The notes: generated by a model not told the origin, from the sequence alone. A DNA stretch of 64,000 nt from Acanthosoma haemorrhoidale (GCA_930367205.1 OV884009.1:123202639-123266638); one strand, 5' to 3'; positions 1-10,817 are shown, counted from the stretch's first letter. Numbers and translations are program-made.

Positions 1-690
1 ACACTTCTGATCACTGCATTTAATTTGTCCAGTTGGTCACAGTACACATCCAAATTGATGTTCCTGTTCGTGGGAAGAAGTTCGTAAAAGACAACACCCC
101 TCCAATCCCACCAAATCGAGAGCATAACCTTCTTTGGGTGAAGTCCTGCTTTGGGGGTTGTTTGTGGTAATTCGCCGTGCTTCCCCCATGAGTGTTTGCG
201 TTCCACATTGTTATATACGATCCACTTTTCGTCCCCTGTCATCATTCTCTTCAAAAAAGGATCGTTTTCTTCACGCTTCTGCAACGAATCGCAGATGGAA
301 ACTTTTTGGGTGAGGTTAGCCTCACTAAGTTGATGGGGAACCCAAACATCTAGCCTGCTCACGTAGTCAAGTTGATGCAGATGGTTTTCAACACTCGATT
401 TGGATATTTCGAGGATAACTGCAATCTCCCTAGTTGTATAACGGGGATTGGTGTCAACTAATTCCTTCACTTTGTCACTGTTAATCTCAGTTGGCCAGCC
501 AGAGCGAGGTGCGTCTTGAACCGAAAAATTTTCTGATCGAAATCTTGAAAATCACTTCTGGCACAAACGTTCTGTAACAGCATCCTCTCTGTATACAACG
601 CATATCTTCCTGCAAGTTTCCACTGCTTTCTTGCCTTTTTTTAAAATAAAAAAGCATGAGGTATCGATAATGTTCGTTTTGGTTTTCCAT
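1..690 (-). pseudogene. mariner transposase, partial and frameshifted
   Basis: The cut-and-paste transposase would bind the element ends and catalyse excision and integration in the nucleus. On the minus strand the N-terminal MENQNEHYRYLMLFYFKK segment, a PRSGWPTEIN linker, WVPHQLSEANL, the first catalytic Asp in MTGDEKWIVYNN and the second in SIWWDWRG can be read, in mariner order. The third Asp lies beyond position 1. At least one frameshift separates the N-terminal helix-turn-helix part (690-490) from the catalytic part, so this copy is dead. The family assignment is firm; the subfamily is inferred. Confidence 0.8.
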
Positions 691-890
691 TTTCAGGATG
701 ATCCTGAACACACAAAATACAATCAGTGTCGTCAGAATTTCGCGTCAAACTACGTTGAAGTGTCTAGTATCTGACAAGAGCGCACTCTCAAGGGACTGAC
801 TGAAGTTAGCTACATATTAGACTGCTTGAAGTTTCGTGACGACAAAAACCGAATGGACTTTTTGGTCAACCTGATAAGATACAAAGTGGC
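1..890 (-). mobile_element. mariner (irritans-like) DNA transposon, cut by window edge
   Basis: Minus-strand remnant of a Tc1/mariner element. The transposase N-terminus starts near 690 and the coding region runs off the left edge, so only the 5' half of the element is present. The stretch 691-890 would be its 5' leader. I did not define the terminal inverted repeat with certainty, so the outer boundary is approximate. The element lies within or downstream of the septin gene on the same strand. Confidence 0.75.
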
Positions 891-1831
891 AACCAACATT
901 TATCTATATATAGAAAACAACCAATGAGTATATTGTTCCCAGACTAACTAGCATCTCTTTGGATGGTGAGAAGTAGTCTAAATAGAAAAGTTTTCAAGGT
1001 TTGTAGAGATTAGAATTGCAGAGGGTTGTAGTGCCTGCAAGGAAAGACCGATCGTATGCTGCAGTTTTGTGATGCAGGAGTATTAAGGTCAGAGAGACGG
1101 ATCTTGTGTTCCGGGAGTGTACTGAGGTTTTGAACTATAAAATATTGCAGTGAAAGAGGGTCAGAGGGTTTTTTTTTTCTCAATGGCTCAGACGGTGCAG
1201 GGGAAAAATAACAAACTTCGAACACATGCATTCAAAGAGTACAATTAGTAAAATAGAAATTGTTTATTTAAAATATAATTTTTGTTTAACGAAATATACC
1301 CACCCCCTTCCCCTTATTTGTTGTTCAGTAATAAATTAGATGAAAATCTAAAATCTCTCTTCCATCAGCCTAAGCCAATATCCCAACAAATTTTTACATT
1401 CATTTATAAAATCTTGGTTAACAATGAACTCCCATTAAAAGATTAATTTGGTTTCCAGTGCCTTTACAAAATCTACTTCATCATGGTATTGTAGAATAGC
1501 ATACTGTTTCGGTAAAATTTCAGAAAAGGTCAGTTTCACTTAAGTAGTAGCGATTGTAAAATGGCTTTTATCAATTCACCAACACAAGGGGAATCGGAAC
1601 CTATAAAAGTAAATTAAAAGTTATTAATCTCAAAGCCTGAATATGACAATACAGTATGTTGAAAAAATCACTTTAACTATAAAAAAAAATAACAAAGAGG
1701 TCTGAAGATGATTTGTTATTAAAAGCTTATAACAATTAATTTTCCCCACCCTCAGACTTTGACTTACAGAGTCCTGACTATATATATTGTCAGTCAGGTT
1801 AAATATAAAATAAACAAATATTATAACTTAC
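891..1831. other. septin intron/intergenic sequence, nothing further recognised
   Basis: AT-rich sequence between the mariner relic and the septin P-loop exon. No coding exon matching the next part of a septin (switch I, DTPG motif) was seen, so the following exons should lie left of the window. Confidence 0.5.
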
Positions 1832-2024
1832 CAATAACATCAGGGATCTTCCTATCAGGATATAAATCGGTCAGAAAAAGGCTATTTACAAGCGTAGATT
1901 TACCTAGTCCTGATTCTCCAACAACCATTAAAGTGAATTCAAATCCTTTTTTAACAGATTTTCGATGAACTTGGTTTGGTAAGTTAGCAAACCCAACATA
2001 ATTGGGCGTTTCTAAACTAGCAAA
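1832..2024 (-). CDS. septin GTPase, second coding exon (P-loop)
   Basis: Septins are GTP-binding filament proteins of the cortical cytoskeleton and cytokinetic ring. This exon encodes [20 protein letters not shown] followed by the septin P-loop GESGLGKST and [14 protein letters not shown], closest to the Septin-2 group as I know it. The acceptor is TTTTTCAG (cag at 2027-2025) and the donor is GTAAGTTA starting at 1831. The exon has 193 nt, enters in phase 0 and leaves after the first base of a codon. It joins in frame to the short first exon at 3402-3379. No lesion is visible, so this looks like a functional host gene. Confidence 0.88.
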
Positions 2025-3378
2025 CTGAAAAACATATCGTATTAAAATTAAACTGAAATACATAAAGTAAAATTAAGGAAATTATCAAAACAGGCCTTAA
2101 TCTCTATCCATTAAGTATACTTAGAAAAAATAATTAATTCTGGATTTGGAATAAAAATTTAAATACTTAAATAAGTAAAATTTGTCAAATATGTTTAGCA
2201 CAGAACTGGTAACTCTAACCATAAGGGGAGAATAAATTTTCTCTGTTCCAATAAATGATCTAATGTTTTACTTAAAATAGAACAATGGAAAAAAAAAATA
2301 ATAATTAACATAGAGGAAATGACTTCATATTGCTATGAATTGTCATAAATAATATATAATTTACCCAATACAGATTAATTCAATAATACAGCTCTCCATT
2401 ATACTACTCTTACAATCAAAGATCTGATTCTGCGGGTTCGGTGGGACAGAGGATAAAGCATATCGTGAGCTGGGGTGATGCCTACCAAGGACAGTAATGA
2501 TTTTGATTATGTTGTCACGCTAGCAGCAACTGCCAAAAATAATCTCCTAGTTTTTAACTATTTTCCTAACATTGTTGAAATTAATTCTACTATGCAGGAA
2601 GACAGTTATTTTGTAATAGATCACCACGAAATCACTACCCTCATTCTCTTTAATTGACTTATTACTCTTATTATTCAATCAAAACAGCAGACATTTTAAA
2701 TCTCTATAATACAAATCGTTGAGGGCCTATGAGTACAAATTCAAGACATAAGCTCACTTAATTAGTACTATGATGTGCAGATAAAGGAAAAATAAATTTA
2801 AGCGGAGAAATGAAAAATTATCCACAGTAACAAGACAAACATGTACGGATAAGGCTGAAATCACAATACCCTTAAAACTGTTTAAGCATCTCTCCTCAGT
2901 CACTGGACCTGGAATAGATTGAACACCCCCACAGGTGTTAGAACAGCAAATAAAGAAAATACAAAGATAAAAGACTAACTGGCTTGAAATCTGCACTGCC
3001 AATCAACCTTATCACTGATCCTATGTCGAAATATATTTGTTAAAGTTCTATAACCAAATGGCTGCAGAATGCCTTTAATTAGATGGGGAGGAGCAACTAA
3101 ATACCTAATATTTTTAAATAATTCATATTTCTTTAAACAGTTAAAATCACTAGAAATGCATTTTATACCTCCAAAATTTTTTTAACTGTCCCAGTACTTT
3201 TTAATTTGGTTATGCTAATTTCTATTAATATGGTAGATATAACACTGTAGCTTCAAGGTACACAGGTTTAAATCATATAATTACAGCAAACAAATAGAAA
3301 ATCAAATAATTATTGGCAGACATTTTGGTATCACAGCACTTCAGGTACAAGTCCAAATAATTTAATAAAATTACTTAC
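2025..3378 (-). other. septin intron 1
   Basis: AT-rich intron between the two septin coding exons. Small open frames occur on both strands but none resembles a known protein; no mobile element was recognised. Confidence 0.55.
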
Positions 3379-3402
3379 AGTTTTGACTGATTCGTTCGAC
3401 AT
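3379..3402 (-). CDS. septin, first coding exon (8 codons)
   Basis: A 24-nt minus-strand exon, ATG TCG AAC GAA TCA GTC AAA ACT, directly followed by a GTAAGTAA donor (3378-3371). It encodes MSNESVKT in phase 0 and joins to [12 protein letters not shown] of the P-loop exon, giving an N-terminus of the length seen before YVGFANLP in Septin-2-type proteins. Such an exon is too short for ORF searches; I infer it from the start codon, strong donor and phase match. The intron would be 1354 nt. Confidence 0.7.
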
Positions 3403-4064
3403 TTCAAATTATATAAAAATCATCTAGAACTATAAGCACAGAGAATTTGCTGATAAGAAACAAATCAAAATCAGAGTAGACACGCCATTGTCAGTTAACT
3501 TTTGCATTGACGCTAACTAATCCAAAACTGGTGACACCGAGTCCATAGACCATATACAGCAGAAACCATGCCAAGAAGGAGTTGAATTAAAGGCTTATTT
3601 AACGCTTTTTAGCTTATCCAACCAACTAAACCTCAATGTCATACTCGGCTCAATAAGTTGTAATAAAATTGTTACACTAACATTTTCATTCCTTCAGATG
3701 ATATTAAATTGTTAATGTTTTTTTTTTGGTTTTTTTTTTATCGTTAATCGGCACCAATCTTGGTTTACTAATATACATTTATGATATAAAAAATGTTAAT
3801 AGCTATTTGTTACTTTTAGAGCCACACTAAAATTTAATTTAAACTTTTGTTACATTCTTAATTTGACTGCATTGAAAGGAAAAAAATCAATAAAATCATT
3901 CTATTTTTTTTTAAATTCCGCAGGTCTATTTAGGTTGGAGTTGTGTAAATCAATCTCTTGTTTTCTATTGTTATTTTTTAACGATTGCTCATTAGGTGGA
4001 GAAGTAGTTTGAATCGTCTATTAGTCTGTTGTTATTTGTACGTGATGTGAGGGCCGTAAGTGAG
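3403..4064. other. septin 5' flank
   Basis: Should contain the septin 5' UTR and promoter on the minus strand. Long T and A runs are present (for example 3719-3740). No clear TATA box or other site could be assigned. Confidence 0.35.
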
Positions 4065-4540
4065 TCACTGGTCTAGTCCTAGGCTGGTGGTCTGGGATTT
4101 GACAGGAATGATTTGGTTGAACAGCAATACTGGAAGACAGGACAAGGAAGGTGAAATTGACTTGCCAGGCTTCACTTTGAATCTCCATTTGGAGAGCCAT
4201 GGTTCTAGAAGGGCTAGGCGTTCTTGCAAAGCTTGAGAAGTGAAGATGGCTTCAGGCTTCAAGAGAGGATGGCTGTGTCGTTAGTGCGTTCATAGAGGGA
4301 GATTGAAGGATAACTAGGAGTATCAAACGAGTACAGTAGGAACAGGATGGGACTGAGTACCCTGGGGGACACCGGCAAGTTGCAGAAATGAAGTGGATAT
4401 GGAAGAAGCGTAGGATACGCTAAAATATATTTGAGTAAGATATGACGGGATGACAAGGTAGTAGTACATAGAATGAAGGTTGTCTTTGAGTTTACTGAGC
4501 AAACCTTAGTGCTATACTCGATCAACCTGAGAAACTTCAA
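4065..4540 (-). pseudogene. decayed Jockey-like LINE reverse transcriptase fragment
   Basis: On the minus strand a segment reading VLSPILFLLYSFDTPSYPS followed by ERTNDTAILS corresponds to RT motifs B' to C (usually GVPQGSVLSP...ADDTAIL). The catalytic YADD/FADD box is degraded to TND. A shifted frame then gives LQERLALLEPWLSKWRFKVK, matching the WRIKVN region that follows the RT core in Jockey-clade LINEs. The order is correct but the frame breaks in between, so this is an old, 5'- and 3'-truncated copy. It diverges from the Jockey family at 6276-10817. Confidence 0.6.
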
Positions 4541-4599
4541 AAAATAAACTAGAGAAATATTCGTTTACTATTTGCTGATAACTTGATTTTAGGACAGCC

Positions 4600-5330
4600 T
4601 CGTTTGAAATCCCCGCGAACTTTGCAATAAAAACATTTTCCATCATTAGATTGACCACGAAAAATAATTATCGATGTATAGATTGTTTATGGTCATTTTC
4701 ACTGCCATTAGTATGACTGAGAAAATTATTATTGCCACAGGGATTAAAACGAAAATTGTTGGTACCTCGATAATATCCACGATGATCATCCCTTCCTCTT
4801 CTGCTGTAAGACGTAAACATACTTTGAAGACCAAAATTGTCTTTAGTCATTCATTCTTGTTCCGACAAGATACAAAATATTTTTCATGTACTGAAGAGTG
4901 AGCACAGATTGATCTTGATTTGTTAGAATGTCCAGTGCAGAAATAACACTACCGAACTCTTCGGCATGGCACTTAGTAGCCTATGAACGATTTCATGTTA
5001 TTTTAACTAACCACCAGCTGCCTTCACCTCAGATTCTCAAGCCTTTAACTCTTACACTAAATTCTTGAAGTGGTTTACCTCCTTGATACTCAAGCTTTCG
5101 AAATGTTTTTTGATCAGATACGACACTTTTGAAACCTCGTTGCTCAAATGTTTCTGTCAAATTATCGATAATAGCTTTGGCAGTCATCTTAATTTGATCA
5201 TTGTCAAAATATTATCCACCAATCCATGAACTATAATATTCCTGCCCTTTACGTCTTTCTGAAAGTTTTTTAGATCATTTTCAGTCATTAGTTTTTTATT
5301 ACTATCAGACTCCTAATGCACATGTTTGTT
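4600..5330 (-). pseudogene. retroelement gag-like relic with zinc knuckle
   Basis: Read on the minus strand with frameshifts: KGRNIIVHGL and FEQRGFKSVVSDQKTFRKLE, then an R/G/N-rich stretch (DDHRGYYRGTNNFRFN), then GKCFYCKVRGDFKRGCP. The last is a CX2CX4(H)X4C knuckle with the His replaced by Asp. This order (alpha-helical part, basic low-complexity linker, CCHC) fits a retrotransposon gag, possibly Copia-type; I infer the class from layout alone. It lies beside the Jockey RT relic on the same strand, but I see no evidence that they form one element. Confidence 0.4.
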
Positions 5331-6260
5331 TTTTAATTTTATACAATTCTTTTTAATGTAGGGTCCTTAAAAAGAGTTCGGATTTGGGACAAGAGAGGCA
5401 ATCCCTTTTTAATGTTAGCATCACTCAAATTAAGCAGGTTATTAACAGAATAAGGTCATTACTAGGTTAGAATGTATTTACTTTAACCGAGTTTCTTTTA
5501 GATTGATCGATAACTCTAATAAAATTAAAAAAAGACATATAAGGGTTAATGTTAGGCTCAGATGTGCAGAGTTAATGAATAAAGCAAAGGAATTAGAATA
5601 AACAAAAAAAAAGCTTACCTCTAATAAATGGTAAGGCAAATAAATGAACTATAATCTTCCTGCCCTTTACATCTTAAGGGCACCTTAAGGGAATTAGGGG
5701 AACTTAAGGAATTAGAAATTGGAAAGAAAGGATATTGGAAGGCTGGATACAAACCTCTATTACAATATGATGGAGGGCACCCAAAGTAAGTGTTAAAAAT
5801 AACAAAAGAAAACTGTTTCTGCTCTAATTGTCACAGCAGAACTGACCTTTCCTAGGCCAGTCTTGCCTGGGCAGTTGGAGAAAAAGCCCATTAGTGCCCA
5901 TATGGTCACACAAGTACTTTCAACAAGTACCTGCTTGTCGGTCCGAAAAATTTAAATTCCCGCATAATAAAAATAAATATATCAAGTTATGTTACTTGAC
6001 ATAGCTATTAAATATTATATTATTTAATTATTATTTTTGCAGTAACAAAATAACCTGTTTTGAATTTGCATACAAATAAATTTAGCTAAAAATATTTTTT
6101 TTTTAGCGTGGTTACCTAATTAAATTAAAGCCGTCAAAAATGGTAGTTTTATTGACGCATCAAATAAAAACTACCATTCAAAATTTGCCTCTAAAACATT
6201 AGCAGAGTTAATGTTTCGAACACAATATTAATGCCCGTTTTTTTACAAACGATTTTTAAT
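5331..6260. other. intergenic, AT-rich, with one hairpin
   Basis: No gene recognised. Contains the short inverted repeat at 6139-6178, listed separately, and ends at the target duplication of the Jockey element. Confidence 0.5.
6139..6178. repeat. short perfect hairpin
   Basis: AATGGTAGTTTTATT pairs with AATAAAAACTACCATT across a loop of about 8-10 nt (one extra T in one arm). It could be the end of a small palindromic element or chance; no function is assigned. Confidence 0.5.
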
Positions 6261-6275
6261 AATTAGTGTAAAAAA
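6261..6275 (+). repeat. target site duplication, left copy (Jockey element)
   Basis: AATTAGTGTAAAAAA, repeated exactly at 10818-10832. It defines the 5' end of the LINE at 6276. Confidence 0.85.
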
Positions 6276-6340
6276 GTGATATCGGATTGAGTAGTCAGCC
6301 ATTTGCAACGCCTTACTCGACGTTCACTAACGATAGTTCT

Positions 6341-6420
6341 CTGAGCCATTCGGTCTAGTGGCTCAGAGCCAAGACCCGTGACTCGCCACTGGGAGTTGTG
6401 AGCTTGAATCCCACGGCACT
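6341..6420 (+). other. tRNA-like segment in the LINE 5' leader
   Basis: The segment contains GGTCTAGTGGCTCAG, resembling a tRNA D-arm/A box, and about 50 nt later GAGCTTGAATCCC, which differs from the B-box consensus GGTTCGAATCC at three positions. The spacing is right for a pol III internal promoter. Whether it is a promoter, a SINE head or coincidence cannot be settled from sequence alone. Confidence 0.4.
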
Positions 6421-6464
6421 ACGTACTTCTTTTCTACTAATAAAAAAACCGTTGTTATGATAAA

Positions 6465-7772
6465 ATGAGATTTTATCAACAACTAATGTCTCAAAATAGG
6501 AAAAAAAGATCTAGATCGCTAGGTCCAACTCCAACACCGTCGCCTGTAAAGCGAAAACCAAGAAGGTCGAATAGGAACGTACAAATGACCTCCTCTGCAG
6601 CTAGTTCCATGGAGGAGATACCTCCACAGGCCAGCACATCCAAAAAAGAAACAGCCTTAGAGTCCCCTTTTTTCACGCCAAACACCTTTGAGGCTTTGAA
6701 AAATATCCCAACAGAAGAAATGGAAGTCAACAAAACTCCAACACAGCCCAAACCGCCTGCTCTTTTTGTACGCAACATTAGCAACTTCAAATTACTATGC
6801 TCACAAATGAGCAAAATTGTTGGTACCGGAAAATATACGTGCCTCAATCGCTCTCGGGATACAAAAATTTCCCCAGACACTCCCGATACTTATCGAGCGA
6901 TTGTTAAATATTTAGATGAAACCAATGTAGACTACCACACCTACCAATTAAAGCAGGAACGATCACTCCGAGTGGTGATCAGAAATTTGCACCCGACCAC
7001 ACCAGCTGACGAAATAGAAGAAGAACTCTCAGCTCTCGGGTACAAGGCTCGCCAAATAACAAACGTGTTGCGCGAGGATAGTCAACAGGATAAAACAATA
7101 AAAACGGCATTGCCACTGTTCTTTGTTGATCTCGAGAGGACACCTGGAGTTGAGAAGATATACGACCTAACAAACCTGTACTACACTAGGGTACAGGTTG
7201 AAAAACCGTATCCCAATCGCGATATCGTCCAGTGCCATAACTGTCAGGCGTATGGGCATACAAAATCTTACTGCCACCACCCTCCCAGGTGTGTTAAGTG
7301 CAGTGGGCAGCACAAAACAGAATTGTGCAAAAAGCCCCTTAAATCGCCTGCAGTATGCGTGCTTTGCCAGCAAGGACATCCAGCCAACTACAAGGGCTGC
7401 GAGGCATACAGAACGCTGAAGTCCAGGACAGAACAACGTCGACAGCCAGAAGAGAAAAAACTTGCAGCAAGAAGCGGCCCAGCCAGAAATTTGAGGCCTT
7501 TTGTCTCTTTTGCCGATGCCGTTTGTAACAGAGAGCAGTCACAGGCACCGCCCACTCCCTGTCCACAAGATCACCTTTCCCAGCATTCCATTCATCCCGT
7601 TAACCCTCAAGCTCAATCCCATCCTCAACCACACATCTCGCATATTCCTCCACCTTCAAGTTCTTCGGATCTTACTAGCCTATTAACCTCATTCCTTACA
7701 GAGTTCAGAACCCTAATTACCCCTCTCATTTCCCTTCTTACAAATCTTGTCTCCTACCTTACCCCCGTTTAA
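6465..7772 (+). CDS. Jockey-clade ORF1 (gag-like RNA-binding protein)
   Basis: A 435-residue nucleic-acid chaperone expected to coat element RNA. The N-terminal ~90 residues are basic and S/P/T-rich. Residues ~165-225 (LRVVIRNLHPTTPADEIEEE...) match the domain that precedes the zinc knuckles in Jockey gags (PRE_C2HC type). Three knuckles follow at ~255-315: CHNCQAYGHTKSYC, CVKCSGQHKTELC and CVLCQQGHPANYKGC. The C-terminus is P/H/Q-rich. The frame is fully open. ORF2 begins 12 nt after its stop. I chose the ATG at 6465 as the first in the open frame after the leader. Confidence 0.9.
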   Translation: MRFYQQLMSQNRKKRSRSLGPTPTPSPVKRKPRRSNRNVQMTSSAASSMEEIPPQASTSKKETALESPFFTPNTFEALKNIPTEEMEVNKTPTQPKPPALFVRNISNFKLLCSQMSKIVGTGKYTCLNRSRDTKISPDTPDTYRAIVKYLDETNVDYHTYQLKQERSLRVVIRNLHPTTPADEIEEELSALGYKARQITNVLREDSQQDKTIKTALPLFFVDLERTPGVEKIYDLTNLYYTRVQVEKPYPNRDIVQCHNCQAYGHTKSYCHHPPRCVKCSGQHKTELCKKPLKSPAVCVLCQQGHPANYKGCEAYRTLKSRTEQRRQPEEKKLAARSGPARNLRPFVSFADAVCNREQSQAPPTPCPQDHLSQHSIHPVNPQAQSHPQPHISHIPPPSSSSDLTSLLTSFLTEFRTLITPLISLLTNLVSYLTPV

Positions 7773-7784
7773 TAAAATCCTTAA

Positions 7785-10491
7785 GTGGATCCTTCCGACT
7801 CCTTATCCATTCTCCTTTGGAATGCGAATGGTGTTCGCACCCACACTAACGAACTGACAGCACTACTCCACGACAAAAACATCGACGTAGCTCTCATTAC
7901 TGAAACAAGACTAACGAGTAAACGACCATTTACTGTTCGACAGTACAAGACTTATCGAACTGATCACCCAGATGGAACAGCTCATGCAGGTACCGCTGTC
8001 ATTGTCCATAACTCCATATCCCACCACATAGTTCCTCTGGTGGCACATGATTTCCTTCAATCCACACATGATTGCACCACCTTCACTTTTCCCCTTACAC
8101 TAGTATCAGTGTACTGCCCTCCCAATAAATCCATTTCCGACTCCCAATTCATCTCCTTTCTAGACTCCCAATTCATCTCCTTTCTAGACTCCATAGGACA
8201 TCGTTTCCTTGTGGGTGGGGACTTTAATGCGAAGCACCAACACTGGGGGTCAAGATCCACTAATACACGAGGACGTGCTTTGCTGTCTGCACTCACACGG
8301 AAACATTGCTCCACTATCACTCCTGACACAGCCACCTATTGGCCATCTGATCTCAACCGAAATCCTGATCTCCTTGACTTCTTTTTTTACAATAGTTTAG
8401 GAACACTTAACTATTCACTCACGCGCCTCGATGACCTCTCCTCTGATCATAGTCCTTTATTATTAACCATTTCCCTAAGACCAATTCACAAACTGCCTCC
8501 TCCTTCATTTATTAGGGGCCCAGTTGACTGGGACCACTTCCGCCAGCTTCTTACGGAGTCCGTAAACCTCAAATTGTCCCTGAAAACATCCCAAGACCTA
8601 GACGATGCAGTGCATTCTTTCACTACTCTGGTCCAGAGGTCGGCTTGGGAGGCATCGTCACCCCATCGTCACCCAAAAATCCATAATCATAATCGTTTAC
8701 CTCAGCATCTCAAAGACCTAATCCAATCCAAACGCCGCTCCAGAACAGTGTGGCAAAGATCCCGATATCCTGCTGATCGCCGCTCGTACAATCAGTACTG
8801 CCGATTGGTAAAGCGGCGATTGGCATACTTCCGTTCCGATTCTTTCAATTCCTACCTCTCCTCTCTGTCTACCAGGGATAACTCGTTGTGGAATGTAACC
8901 AAAAAAATCCTAAAGTATCAACCTGTTTCACATCCACTCCGTCGTGATGATGGGTCCTGGGCGGCTTCGGATGGGGATAGGTCGGAGGAATTTGCTCTGC
9001 ATCTTACCCATACTTTCACACCTCACCTTTCTCATCAAAGCCATACTCACAACTGTGGAAGATTTCCTCACTTCACCTATTCCTCTTTCTCTTTCACCAA
9101 AAGCCGTTAATCCCTCTGAGGTCAAATACCTTCTGAAAAACTTACCTTACCGAAAATCCCCTGGATATGATCTCCTTACTCCTCAAATTCTCAAACAGCT
9201 TCCTCCTAAAGCCATAATCTTTTTAACCTATATATACAATTGCATTATCCGAACGACGCACTTTCCTCTCCTCTGGAAACATTCCATTATTGTCCTATTC
9301 GCCAAACCCGGTAAACCACCCAATGAAGCCTCATCTTACCGTCCAATTAGCCTACTCCCTATCCTCTCAAAAATATTTGAGAAACTCCTACTAAAACGTC
9401 TACTTCCAATTGTTGAATCCAAAAACCTTTTTCCCACACACCAGTTTGGTTTCCGCCAACGACATTCCACTGCTCAACAAGGCCTTCGCGTTGTTGATCA
9501 CATCTCCTCAGCCCTTGAAACCAAACAGTATTGCACTGCTGCCTTTCTCGATATAGCTCAAGCTTTGTACAGGGTTTGGCACGCAGGTTTGCTCTACAAG
9601 CTCAAAAGATATTTACCACAGACCCTTTTCCTAATCCTACAGTCCTACCTTTCAAACCGCTTCTTCCAAGTCCGCTGTGGCTTAGAATACTCTAACTACT
9701 ATCCCATAAGTGCAGGAGTTCCACAGGGCAGTGTCCTGGGCCCCATCCTCTATAACCTATACACCGCTGATGTCCCCTCTACTCCCAATACCTTCTTGGC
9801 CACATTTGCAGATGACACTGCAGTCTTGTCATCCCACCCAGACCCCGACATAGCATCCCATAACCTTCAAAAACACCTTGACGAGATCGAGTATTGGTGC
9901 AATCAATGGCGGATCAAAGTTAATGAAGCAAAATGCTCCCACATTACCTTCACCCTTTGTCGCAAGTCTTGTCCACTAGTTTATTTTAATTCTATTCCTC
10001 TCCCTGTATCCGAGACAGTACGGTACTTAGGCTTCCATCTTGACAAACGACTGACCTGGAACCCACATACGAGACTAAAAAGACAAGAACTAAACAGACG
10101 CTTTGGACAACTGTACAGACTACTTCAAAGGACATCCCATCTCTCAATAGAAAATAAACTACTAATCTACAAAGTTATACTTAAATCAATCTGGACATAC
10201 GGAATAGAGCTATGGGGGACAGCAAAAAAGTCGAACATCAAGCGTATCCAATCCTTTCAATCAAAAGTCCTGAGAACAATAGTAAATGCCCCTTATTATG
10301 TCAGCAACAAAACCCTTCATAACGACCTTAACATACCCTACATTCTAGAACTCATCCCTTCCAAGTTTATGAAATTCCACAGTAGCCTTTCCAACCACCC
10401 TAATCCTGTAGCACAGTCATTGCACTGCGCCACTCATCCCTATAATCCTCCTCGGAGACTGAAACGGCAGTGGCCTCGTGACCTGCTATAA
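7785..10491 (+). pseudogene. Jockey-clade ORF2 (AP endonuclease + reverse transcriptase), frameshifted
   Basis: The endonuclease starts at LLWNANGVRTHTNEL, with ITETRL, GGDFNAKHQHWGS and SSDHSPLLL as AP-endonuclease signatures (to about 8470). The RT spans about 9120-10100: YRPISLLPILSKIFEKLL, HQFGFRQRHST, AFLDIAQALYRVWH (motif A; usual AFDRVW is ALYRVW), AGVPQGSVLGP, FADDTAVLSS (motif C). A +1 shift between about 9030 and 9110 separates the domains. The frame opens at a GTG preceded directly by TAA; no ATG is present. A 24-bp tandem duplication at about 8143-8190 doubles DSQFISFL. The copy therefore cannot make intact ORF2 by ordinary translation. Confidence 0.9.
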
Positions 10492-10817
10492 ACGCGTGAC
10501 AGAGGGAGTCCTGGCAATGGCCAGTTTCTCCAATCATGTCCTGAGCGTCTGTGGCTCTCGCGCTCTTGGTCAGCCTCCACTGGCTAGTATCCGGTGACGC
10601 GGCTGACGGAGGAGCGTGGGGGACTTCCCAAGACTCCGCTTTCTCTTCGCGGTGGATTTGGGGGGTCTCTGGGCTGTCTGTAAATATTGTATGAATGAGC
10701 GAGTGAATGATGAACTGTAAATATGGTATGAATGAGAGCATTTATCTTAATTACTTATTGCCTTATAAAAGGCAGATTGTAATTTTAGCACAATAAAGGA
10801 TTATATATATATATATA
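10492..10817 (+). other. LINE 3' UTR and (TA)n tail
   Basis: Shared nearly base for base with the end of the second copy (48000-48352), including GGCAGATTGTAATTTTAGCA and AATAAAG. It ends in an alternating TA tract rather than poly(A), as seen in several Jockey relatives. Confidence 0.75.

Larger units (their letters stand above)
6276..10817 (+). mobile_element. full-length Jockey-clade non-LTR retrotransposon
   Basis: A 4.5-kb LINE flanked by an exact 15-bp duplication, AATTAGTGTAAAAAA. Order: short 5' leader with a tRNA-like stretch, ORF1 (gag-like, zinc knuckles), ORF2 (AP endonuclease then reverse transcriptase), 3' UTR with AATAAAGG and a (TA)n tail at 10802-10817. Target-primed reverse transcription is expected for this clade. 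ORF1 is open; ORF2 has one frameshift and a substitution in RT motif A, so this copy is probably inactive. A second, 5'-truncated copy spans 31210-48352. Confidence 0.92.

Noticed and set aside
1545..1613. Possible third septin exon on the minus strand (GSDSPCVGELIKAILQ...)
   Set aside because: It has an acceptor-like TTTATAG and fits the phase, but stops after about 21 codons and does not resemble the septin sequence after the P-loop.
2475..2657. 60-codon plus-strand open frame
   Set aside because: It lies in the septin intron with no recognisable domain and no splice context.
6491..6880. Minus-strand open frame opposite LINE ORF1
   Set aside because: Low-complexity antisense of a real zinc-knuckle ORF.
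10400..10741. Minus-strand 113-codon open frame
   Set aside because: It spans the LINE 3' UTR and has no protein-like motif.
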